From: Aplidium turbinatum | Taxonomy: Eukaryota > Chordata > Ascidiacea > Aplousobranchia > Polyclinidae | Reading direction: 5' to 3' | Assembly (NCBI GenBank): GCA_918807975.1 | Contig: OU964925.1 | Location: 32,647,608 to 32,711,607, forward strand | Length of the DNA stretch: 64,000 nucleotides | Shown here: positions 56,511 to 64,000 of the stretch, one piece after another | Layout: every line of letters begins with the position of its first letter | Position numbering within the stretch: position 1 is the stretch's first letter | Translations under genes and position numbers: made by a program | Notes under the pieces: generated by a model | Told to the model about the DNA's origin: nothing | Databases searched by the model: none | Seen by the model: the letters and a program-made list of their open reading frames with translations, nothing else

Positions 56511-56905
56511 CTAATTATATAGGCTGAGCAGCTAATTATAATACAGTCTCAAAACATAAAACCTGCTCTTTATTTATAGCTATTGTTAGCCTGAACTTGG
56601 TTGAAATATTTCCGTTTTATGAGACGCTGGCAAAAAATAGCGCTAGAAATTAGCGCTGACGCTGACGCCGTCAATTTCTTTAAGAGCTTACGCAGTCCTT
56701 TACGCCGTAAAGTTTTTAGGCAATTCGCGCTGACGCTGACGCCGTCAAATTATTTCAATGACGCGTACAACACTGCTTATTACGGTCAATTGCATGCCCG
56801 AAGAATTGCTTTACGGAGAATTGCTTTACGAAGAATTGATTTTACGAACAATTGATTTTACGAACAATTGCTTTACGAAAAACTGTTTACGAAGAAAACG
56901 TCGGA

Positions 56906-57330
56906 CACCATTTCGGCTAAGTAAAAAATGACAATCCGTACCAAAAGTGTTATTTTGCAGCAGACTTGAAAGTTATTAATCAATTTGTCGTGGAAAATGT
57001 TTTCCGCTCTTTGCATGTCCACGTTTATTTTCATGCATCTTGTCTTCGAATCGAACCCAGTGCTACTGTTAATTAATGTAAAAATTCTCTTCCTCTAAAA
57101 GTCTTAAACTCTAATGCAAACATCTGTATGCTAAATTTATTGAATTATTTAAGCTTACAGTTACCAATAACACAACATTGTACTATTTGACTTCCCAGGA
57201 AATCGAACCTAATTCACTAAATTTGAAACCAGCATTTCGATAATCCATAGAATGTCATCTTACTTTTCTTATATTACATTATTTCTATCGCATATGAATA
57301 TTTGACTCTGCATTTCAACTTAAGGTGCAA
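56906..57330. other. No gene recognised
   Basis: AT-rich DNA; begins with the right copy of the TTTCGGCTAAGTAAA direct repeat. Confidence 0.4.
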
Positions 57331-57334
57331 TAAA

Positions 57335-57568
57335 CCTTTTGCCTCTGTTTGGTCACATCAGAAATTCAGTTTCCAGTCCAGATCCTAGTATTAAGAAGTC
57401 CATGGCGCAATACATATGCTCAAAATCGCTGGCAAAACCACCTATTGTTGTTGCAAAGTCGGAAGTTCCTTGAAAAATATTTTGATATAAATAATGAACT
57501 AGTCTGGACCGCGACTTGTACTGCTTTTGTAATTTTGGCCCGGGGTGCATTTGAGTTTGACACCCCTG
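57335..57568. mobile_element. Dispersed repeat ending in a hAT-type terminus
   Basis: The left part matches the repeat at 27320-27530. The right end AGTTTGACACCCCTG (57554-57568) is the terminus typical of the hAT group also seen at 26565. Both ends of a single copy could not be paired. Confidence 0.5.
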
Positions 57569-58155
57569 GCCTAAAATCTAACAAAATAGCACAGATCTAC
57601 TGGTTTCGTTTATAAATGGTTATTCCAATTGATGATCGACAATACAAAACCTGATTGATGCTGCCGAAGATATAAAATGTCGAGTTTTTGAGCAGTATTG
57701 TCATATTTCCACTACAAATAGCCGAAAAGCGCTGGACTACTTAAATATAGGCGGGCTTTAAACAGAAGTGAACCCCACGACCTGATATTTTGGAAGAAAT
57801 AACTACAGCCTATCGTGATTTAAGCTATTTTTAATCGAGCTATTGTAGCAGGATTTACATAATTTTAATTTTAACTGCAGACAGTGCACACCGTTTCGAC
57901 CTTCCATAGCTAAAAACATTAAACAAACTGAAATGAGTGGCTCATTATATAGCAGTGCCTTCTTCTAAACCAGAAGGCACAGGTGGGGGTGGGGTAGGGT
58001 GGGAAACAGTTAATGCGGCCCTGAAGTAGAGGCTTTGAACCCTTGACGCAGGCCACCTAACCGCGATTGAAGGCCGAGACGCTTCAGACAAACAAGCTTC
58101 ATTGTAATCTCTAAATCAAGTCTTCACTTCTTTTTGAGACAGGTTTCACTTCTTT
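57569..58155. other. No gene; G-quadruplex motif at 57984-58003
   Basis: GGGGGTGGGGTAGGGTGGG fits four G-tracts with loops of one to two bases, an unusually compact quadruplex motif in an AT-rich setting. Otherwise nothing is recognised. Confidence 0.5.
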
Positions 58156-58745
58156 TTATTTCACTTCGTTTTCAGACAGCTGGTCATTGCGGAAAACCAT
58201 AATATCTTCGTGGGAAAGTTGTAACATAAATTTCCCGAATCCTTTCCGCAAAAAATAGCCACAGGCTTTCGAAAAGAGGGCGCAACACGTGTAAGATCGT
58301 ATAGCGGTGCGGGTTGTCTGATGTTGAAACACCTGATCTACACTGAAGTGATTCCACTTGAACTTGTCTGCTCGCATACCACCAACAAGCTCAACCATGC
58401 ACCAATGGGGAATGGCTTCTTCTTCCTCCTGTGAATGTGGTGCCGAGGAACAGACCGCAGACCACATCATCAATGACTGTACCATCTTCAAGCCACCTAA
58501 CGGAGTGGAAGGTCTGCGCGTCATGGATGATGAAACTAAAGACTGGCTGCTCTCTAGCAGCCTTCTAGTGTAGTCCGGGAACATCGTGAATCTGGGGTGG
58601 TAAAAGGATAGACCCTCGGCCCCAGAAGCTCAGACGACGACGACGACGACGACCAACAAGCTGGGATGATTGTTCTATGTTGGAAAAACGCGCAATTGTC
58701 TTCGAAGCACTCAATTTGTCCTCGTCAGGTCGCGGTTTTTCTCTG
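58156..58745 (-). pseudogene. Unrecognised terminal exon, interrupted by a LINE fragment
   Basis: On the minus strand an acceptor-like TTATTTTCTCCAG precedes an open frame that starts EKPRPDEDKLSASKTIARF, is interrupted by the LINE insertion at 58392-58651, and continues in the same frame with GGMRADKFKWNHFSVDQVF to a stop at 58156-58158 (last residues LSENEVK). The segment G-F-G-K-F-M-L-Q-L-S-H-E-D-I-M-V-F is repeated in a diverged copy near 5885-5945. I do not recognise the family. The exon appears to be a last coding exon; whether the gene is alive at another locus is unknown. Confidence 0.55.
58392..58651 (+). mobile_element. 5'-truncated LINE with (GAC)n tail
   Basis: 260 bp encoding the ORF2 C-terminus (MHQWGM, SCECG, QTADHIINDC, then WLLSSSLLV and stop) followed by a short 3' UTR and GAC repeats. 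An 11-bp duplication ACCAACAAGCT flanks it (58381-58391 and 58652-58662). Related in type to 25857-26054. Confidence 0.88.
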
Positions 58746-59304
58746 GAGAAAATAACCGTGACTTTACGAACACGAAAACATATAATAATAAACAGTTACA
58801 ACAAATATAGACATCATACGTTTGGTACCGTATGTTAAATTTCATATGAGATGTACAGTTGGTTAACAACACGTACGCGCTAAAACTTGTCACCACAAAA
58901 CAAATTACTAGGATAAAAGACGGAAATTTCGTCTAGTTGGTAAGCACAAACAAAGCAGTTTTAATATTCGACCAACCTTTCCAGCAACAATTCTAAAAAT
59001 GGCGAACTGACTTGAGATATTTCAAACCACATAGCCTAACTTACATACTGTGACGTGACAGTGATATGCATTGTGAAGCAATTTCCAGCACCAGGCAAAT
59101 CTGGCTTAAATGCAAGATCTCGTAATTCAAGATTGAAGATGATGTGATATTTCACAGGCGTTACAAAAGGTGATGAAATCTGTGCTCATTTTTAGCAATA
59201 TTCCATAACGTAAGACGTCAGGTTCAGTAGACCTTAACGGTTTCATGTGACATTTGATTTTGGGAACGATTGTCTGTAACACTGACCAAACACTGCATAG
59301 GTAT

Positions 59305-59450
59305 AAAGTACTTTCAGCAGGCCTGAATGCCCACACTGTGAATCCAGCATTCAGGACGTCAATCACCTGGTCAAGAATTGTCCAGTCACCAAAATCAGTG
59401 GTGGTGGCGAATATGGAGCAGTAGGCTACACGCATGTGACGACATTTTTA
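59305..59450 (+). pseudogene. LINE ORF2 C-terminal fragment
   Basis: The plus frame encodes RPECPHCESSIQDVNHLVKN followed by CP, the zinc-like end of a Jockey-superfamily-like ORF2. It is a short 5'-truncated remnant. Confidence 0.6.
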
Positions 59451-59477
59451 AACACAGGTTAAAGCGTCAAAGGCACT

Positions 59478-60180
59478 TCATCACAATTCTTTCTAGTTCT
59501 TACACCTAAAGAGGCTTTGGATAGAATGATGACATAGTTTATTGGTATATCAAACGTTATACAGTCAAATAAATGGTCGAATAGTTCTACTAATAAGATG
59601 ATAGATGAAAATTCTTGAACTGACGAATGGTCCACCACTTTCAACACATAGCCTAAAGAAGTCAAATTTTGAACAGCATACGTCTTCGTCGATTTCAAAA
59701 TAGATATAGGCTACGCCGCTACACTATTGCTTGCAACAGCTACTTTACAATTGGCAATAACTTCCACTTTTACAATCTATACATTATCGGCTAGAACTCT
59801 ACAATCGTCTTCAGCATACTTTTCATTACAACTTCTAATCCCCACAATGCAAACTCTCAACAAAACTCTAATAATAACTGTAATCAAATCACTCGGCTAT
59901 TTATGACAGGTTGCTTGGACTAGAAGCTTCCGGAGACCACGGTATTATTACCGTACATCACAAGAATTCATTCTTCTGGTCAACAAGTCAAACAAACTTC
60001 CAGAATCACACGGACACAAATTTTTCTAGAAGCAGATTTCACAACAAAAGTTTGTGTAACTAAAGTGTTAATTATTGATTCTATCTTTTGTTAAGGCTCT
60101 CACTCCTAAGGAGGTTTTCAATCGAATGAATACAGTCCAGTCTGATTCAGCATATTTTCATATGTATTTTCAATATCCAG
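59478..60180 (-). mobile_element. Old LTR fossil related to 27882-28519
   Basis: 59478-60085 aligns along its length with the solo LTR at 27882, including the left end and the TATTTATA-type box, but is strongly diverged. A second start-like block follows at about 60100-60180, so two copies may be joined. Much older than the other two LTR copies. Confidence 0.55.
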
Positions 60181-61987
60181 GGTGAGACTATTTACCGTAG
60201 GCTACATCCAAATAAGTCAATTCCAGATAGTTAACTACAGACTAGTTCGTCGATAAAAACATTTCTACCTTATGAGACCTTATTCAAATAGAACAACACA
60301 TTAATTAAATACACATACCGTAATAAACTCATCAATCCAAAGAGATTAAGCTAAATTATTATTATTTATTCTAAAATCCATAGCTCACTGTCAATTCTAA
60401 TTTCGTTTCGACCACGATATAATGCTTGCACGCTAGTGCCTAAAATCTGGTATCCGGTCATTTATAAATAAAATAAGTACGTTGTACGAATATTTCACAT
60501 AAAGGTTAGCCTACTATCAGTCAGTAGCCTAATCGTCGAAACACCACAACAGAACAATAAAATAGTTTACCTATTCAATAGGCCTAACATGAATGCACCC
60601 TGCCGCCAGAGCTAAGCATATTGATTGTGCCACATTGCATATCAGATGTGCAAACCAAACGACTCTACTCTACTAATGGTGATTGCAACTTTCTGGTTGG
60701 TTGTAAATTTCTATTGCCTAAGCACTTTTTTCACCATTAGTTGTGCTGAGAGGTCTCACAGTGAAATGTTGCAGTTGGTATTGTGCAGTGCCGAATTCTT
60801 ATATTCAACAAATCTAATTCAGTTTCCAGCACGCTTTAGCACGCTAAGTCAAGTTGATTTATTTGTTCCGATAGCGCCACATTACAAACAACCAGGGCGA
60901 ATGAAATGGTAAACTTGAGAACTAAAACATGCCCATAGAATTAACAAGAAAGAAATTTTAATTTCTCATTTTCAAAACCTACATTTTTTCTTACAGCTAA
61001 TGCTTTTCTTTTTTCCTTGTGAATTGTGCAATGGTTTACCTTTTCAAAACCCACATTTTTGTTCTTAATTACGCTATTCTTTCTTCTCTGTCAATTCTAT
61101 GGTTATGTTCGAGTTTACCTAGTAAAATTTTCAAAACAGTGCATTGTCCAAGACGCCAATGTTAGCACTTTCTTGCCTTCACCTTTTACCATGTTATGAC
61201 AACAAATGTTTTTCACTGGGGTGGTCAGATTCAGAAATGAAAAAAAGAACAAAGAAACTAAAACAGCAGCAAGCGAGATCTGGATTCAACGCTGTGGTTC
61301 TTTGTTGCCCCTTGTGGCAAAAAGCCACACGCTTTTTGTGACGTATTCTATGACCCAGTGTTTTGGTGCTTGGTCTTTGTTATGTCGATAGTCAGTCGAG
61401 CGTGACGACCTACATTTTTGTTGTTGAAAGGACAAGGATATGATGGGTCGTACCGGTAGCAATTGGTGAAATATGTTTATTTTGGAGCGAAAGAAGGGTC
61501 CAATGTTGATGATAGTCCCAAAGATTATCAACATTGTCCCTTTAATGCTTATGTTAGAAGAATGTTAGGCTGCTTTGTATGTTCTACATTGATTGAGTAT
61601 TAATTGTTGACTTCCTCAGGCATGCAACCATTGTGAAAAGTTGCTGCTGGTTTGTGAATGAACAAAAGTATTTTGGATTTTCTTCTTGCTTTGTTATGTT
61701 CACTTCAAAGTTAACTTATTGCTAATTGGTTGAAGATTTGAATTATATGTAGGTAAAAACAAGAAAGGCAATATTCACCAATTCACATGCCATTAATGGA
61801 GTGCATTATACTGTTCTAATAACTGTCAAGTTTTAATCGTTTTTTATTTGGATGACTGTCAACTATAAAGGGGAGGAAATCAGTCAGGCGATGGTTAAGT
61901 GAAAAGCATGTTCACATTCAGCACTCTTCTCTGTGTATTATTTCTCACTTGGCATTAATGAGAACATTGAAACACAAATCTTGCAAA
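60181..61987. other. No gene recognised; one perfect 10-bp hairpin
   Basis: CAATGTTGAT at 61501-61510 and its complement at 61527-61536 form a hairpin with a 16-base loop. Short open frames in this stretch show no known domain. Confidence 0.4.
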
Positions 61988-62319
61988 CTCATTGTCACAA
62001 TCAAGGTGCAATGCCTCGCGATGGCTTGCTTTGTATCTTCAACTAGCGTGTTGTTTTGATTGTAAAATTCTGGTGCGATGTGTTATTATGGGTTATGACC
62101 TGAAGTAACCTCTGATTACGAAATCTGTATTATGTAACGTGTATTTTTCTGGAATCATTTTCCCTACGTGACCTTCTAGAGACTTCTGTTGTTTACATTT
62201 AAATGCTGCTTGATAAAGCAATGGTTCTTTATGATGTAACCTTTCGTAACCTTCTCGAAGTTACTGGACTGAGCAGCCAACTATAAATAGTGGTGTAGTT
62301 TGTATTATTATTATTATTA

Positions 62320-63418
62320 GGCAGTGGCTATTTGACCGGCTCCGGTCTTTGAATCTGAAACACTATTTGACCGGTCATGACGTCACTACATAAGCACTTT
62401 TTTCTTTCAAAGCAAAAGACAATAAGCGCCTTAAGTTTTAAATTCAACACGTTTTCTTCAACTGAACTGAGTCCGTGGCGCATACGTAACGTCTCGGGCT
62501 GTCATTCTAGAGGGAATGAGATCGATACTATCCGGAAGCGTTTTTTTTTTTTTTTTTTGGTAACTAATTTTGACCCAAAGTGCATTTTTGTTGTCAATTT
62601 TTAATTTGAGTAGCCTACAGCCCATTTTTTTAAATCTTTCCAAATGTGAGTAATAAAGTTAAGTTTTTTTTAATTTGTGAATAAAAGAATAACAGTTAAC
62701 CTCTCAAGTACATGTAGCTCCACACAGAGTGAAATGTGAAATTTACATGCCTTTTGACTCCTTTTTATTTCTTTAAAAGTACCGTAATATCTAAAATGAC
62801 ATTATTGACCCAAAAAGAATGTCTAAAAAGACATTATGAAAAGCAACTACGGACAAAAGCCAGTGTTTCGACCTCCCGACCTCTTCAGCGTAGCGTAGTA
62901 AAGTGAAAGTGGAAAGTTGTCTTGAAGGGTTGGTTGAGATGATGATTTGAAACTTGACTGATTGTTGTGCGACAATGAGACTGGATTTAATTTTTAACTT
63001 CGGACTTCAGCGAAACGTAATCTTACAGCCTATTAGAAGGTGTGATTTTTTCAGAGAATTTGTGCTAAGAAATGAAAGGAATTTGTTAAAAATAAAGACT
63101 AGAAAAAACTTTTTTAATTCGTTTTGAAACTTTTTTATTCACTTGTTGATTCATTCATATCAGTTTGTATCCTTTTGTAGTTAAAAAAAAAAAAAAAAAA
63201 AACGCTTTCGGATAGTATCGAACTCATTCCCTCTAGAATGACAGCCCGAGACGTTACGTATGTGCCACGGACTCAGTTGAAGAAAACGTGTTGAATTTAA
63301 AACTTAAGGCGCTTATCGTCTTTTGCTTTGAAAGAAAAAAGTGCTTATGTAGTGACGTCATGACCGGTCAAATAGTGTTTCAGATTCAAAGACCGGAGCC
63401 GGTCAAATAGCCACTGCC
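62320..63418. mobile_element. MULE-like MITE with long inverted repeats
   Basis: 1099 bp with inverted repeats of about 230 bp starting GGCAGTGGCTATTTGACCGG, and a 9-bp duplication TTATTATTA on both sides (62311-62319 and 63419-63427). Long repeats and a 9-bp duplication fit Mutator-like elements. The centre is non-coding. The insertion site agrees with the uninterrupted LTR at 27882-28519, although the TTATTA-rich target makes the duplication length slightly ambiguous. Confidence 0.8.
62472..62536 (+). repeat. tRNA-like sequence in the left arm of the MULE-like element
   Basis: TCCGTGGCGCATACGTAACG resembles an acceptor and A box, GAGATCGATACT resembles a weak B box, and TCCG pairs with CGGA at the end; a long T run follows. 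The mirrored arm has the same block near 63200-63266. It may be a captured tRNA or tRNA-derived SINE head; too diverged to call a tRNA gene. Confidence 0.3.
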
Positions 63419-63774
63419 TTATTATTATGGGAGTTGTGCTATGAGTTGTGGATTGGTAGTTGATGCAGAAATTATTGGTGATTGAGACTTGAAGTAATTG
63501 AATACAAGTAGATGAGAATTGGTGCTGATATAAATTGTGTTCGAAATTAGAGTTATTTGAGAAGCCGTTCGTTAAAGTCCTTCAAGAAGTCAGATTATCA
63601 TTTCACTAGTAGAATTATTCGACATTTAATTGACTGTTTTTCGGTTTGACCCATTAAACTACGTCATTGAACCTTTCCAAGTCTTTTTCCTGGTAAGAGA
63701 TAGAAAGAAATCGTGACACTCATAGATTCTTTCACCTGCAAACTATATCATATTAAGTGTATTTGTACTGTCAA

Positions 63775-63783
63775 TTTTTTCAG
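63775..63783 (+). promoter_or_regulatory. Candidate splice acceptor before the ULK start
   Basis: TTTTTTCAG, about 100 bp upstream of the ATG, could accept a 5' UTR intron or a trans-spliced leader. Confidence 0.4.
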
Positions 63784-63884
63784 CAAAGATTTGTTATGAA
63801 ATTTGATTTTATGAAATATTTATTGTCTTGATATTTTTAAACAAGTTTTCTTGGAGTTCCTGTGACAGCATCAACACAATCTCA

Positions 63885-63995
63885 ATGGCGTATCGAGAAG
63901 CTAATACAGAGTCAGTTGGCGATTATGAATATTGTCAATCAGACATGATTGGCCATGGGGCATTTGCTATTGTTTACAAAGGACGTCACAAATCG
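63885..63995 (+). CDS. ULK1/2-like: ULK1/ULK2-type (Atg1/unc-51) autophagy kinase, first coding exon
   Basis: The ATG at 63885 opens 37 codons: an N-terminus ending in a segment that reads [16 protein letters not shown], the glycine-rich ATP-binding loop of the kinase domain. Vertebrate ULK1 has DLIGHGAFAVVFKGRH at the same place, so the assignment to ULK1/ULK2 is strong. The family phosphorylates ATG13, FIP200 and Beclin-1 complex members and starts autophagosome formation in the cytoplasm. The exon probably ends at 63995, where TCG is followed by GTGAG, a good donor; the window ends there, so the next exon cannot be seen. The preceding 160 bp hold a polypyrimidine-CAG and then the end of a solo LTR. 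The frame is host-like and undamaged. Confidence 0.9.
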
Positions 63996-64000
63996 GTGAG

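Larger units (their letters stand above)
55438..56775 (+). mobile_element. hAT element, internally deleted, with nested MITE
   Basis: Ends CAGTGTTGTACG (left) and CGTACAACACTG (right), with a perfect 8-bp duplication CTTATTAC (55430-55437 and 56776-56783). Subterminal TTGACGGCGTCA-type repeats occur at both ends. It keeps only the 3' part of a transposase gene. It is inserted in the FLYWCH-type element and contains the 437-bp MITE at 56003-56439. Confidence 0.92.
54640..56905 (-). mobile_element. FLYWCH-type (MULE-like) element with repeat-rich inverted ends
   Basis: Both ends consist of short repeats built on TTTACGAACAATTG or TTTACGAAGAATTG: 54650-54810 in one orientation and 56785-56890 in the other, so they form loose terminal inverted repeats. 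Inside is a FLYWCH-zinc-finger coding region on the minus strand, and a hAT copy is inserted at 55438. About 50 bp containing TTTCGGCTAAGTAAA flank it in direct orientation (about 54590 and 56922). FLYWCH domains are frequent in Mutator-like element proteins, which is why I suggest that group; no transposase core is present. Confidence 0.5.
61993..63718 (+). mobile_element. Solo LTR fossil upstream of the ULK exon, with nested element
   Basis: TGTCAC...GTGACA ends with a 5-bp duplication CTCAT (61988-61992 and 63719-63723). It is the reverse orientation relative of 27882-28519 and is about 620 bp without the nested element. Its TATAAATA box (62282-62289) points towards the ULK exon, 167 bp beyond its right end. 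Confidence 0.88.

Noticed and set aside
26565-57568. Pairing the hAT ends at 26565 and 57568 as one huge element
   Set aside because: They are 31 kb apart across several complete nests and no 8-bp duplication was found; they are more simply two truncated copies.
60625-61341. Short open frames as host exons
   Set aside because: No recognised domains and no convincing splice sites.

Overview
This is a eukaryotic, animal-type, AT-rich window made almost entirely of mobile DNA. Only one host gene is recognised. At the extreme right (63885-63995) an exon encodes the N-terminus of a ULK1/ULK2 (Atg1/unc-51) autophagy kinase, including its glycine-rich loop, and is followed by a splice donor. The mix of Penelope-like elements, retrozymes, BEL/Pao, piggyBac, hAT and a zinc-knuckle L1/Tx1-type LINE, with scattered non-coding DNA, suggests a marine invertebrate. 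The exact phylum is not decided by the sequence.

Layout. 1-5.4 kb: the 3' part of a BEL/Pao LTR retrotransposon fossil. 5.7-6.05 kb: a decayed relative of an unrecognised exon at 58.2-58.7 kb. 6.16-6.96 kb: a palindromic element with hammerhead-like motifs at both ends. 7.55-11.98 kb: a nearly intact hAT transposon. 13.37-13.99 kb and 15.19-23.43 kb: retrozymes, which are 330/331-bp repeats carrying type I hammerhead ribozymes. The larger array sits inside a 53-bp minisatellite (14.3-25.17 kb) and is itself split by a 6.1-kb LINE. 25-29 kb: LINE and hAT debris and a solo LTR. 29.24-53.36 kb: a four-level nest. A piggyBac-like element holds a 21.7-kb Penelope-like (PLE-A) array; that array holds a second piggyBac-like element, which holds a second Penelope-like element (PLE-B). 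53.9-60.2 kb: hAT MITEs, a FLYWCH-type element, LINE ends and an interrupted exon. 62-63.7 kb: a solo LTR with an inserted MULE-like element, directly upstream of the ULK exon.

The most interesting system is the coexistence of full-length Penelope-like reverse transcriptases with GIY-YIG endonuclease and several hammerhead-bearing families. PLE-A, PLE-B, the small retrozyme and probably the large retrozyme array share one insertion signature: a head-to-head (inverted) pair of copies with hammerheads facing outwards, and a target-site duplication of about 12-17 bp. A 192-bp hammerhead insert has a 14-bp duplication. This fits, in a single locus, the idea that Penelope-like machinery mobilises retrozyme RNAs. 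PLE-A units repeat with an exact 2754-bp period and are almost identical, so the array is young.
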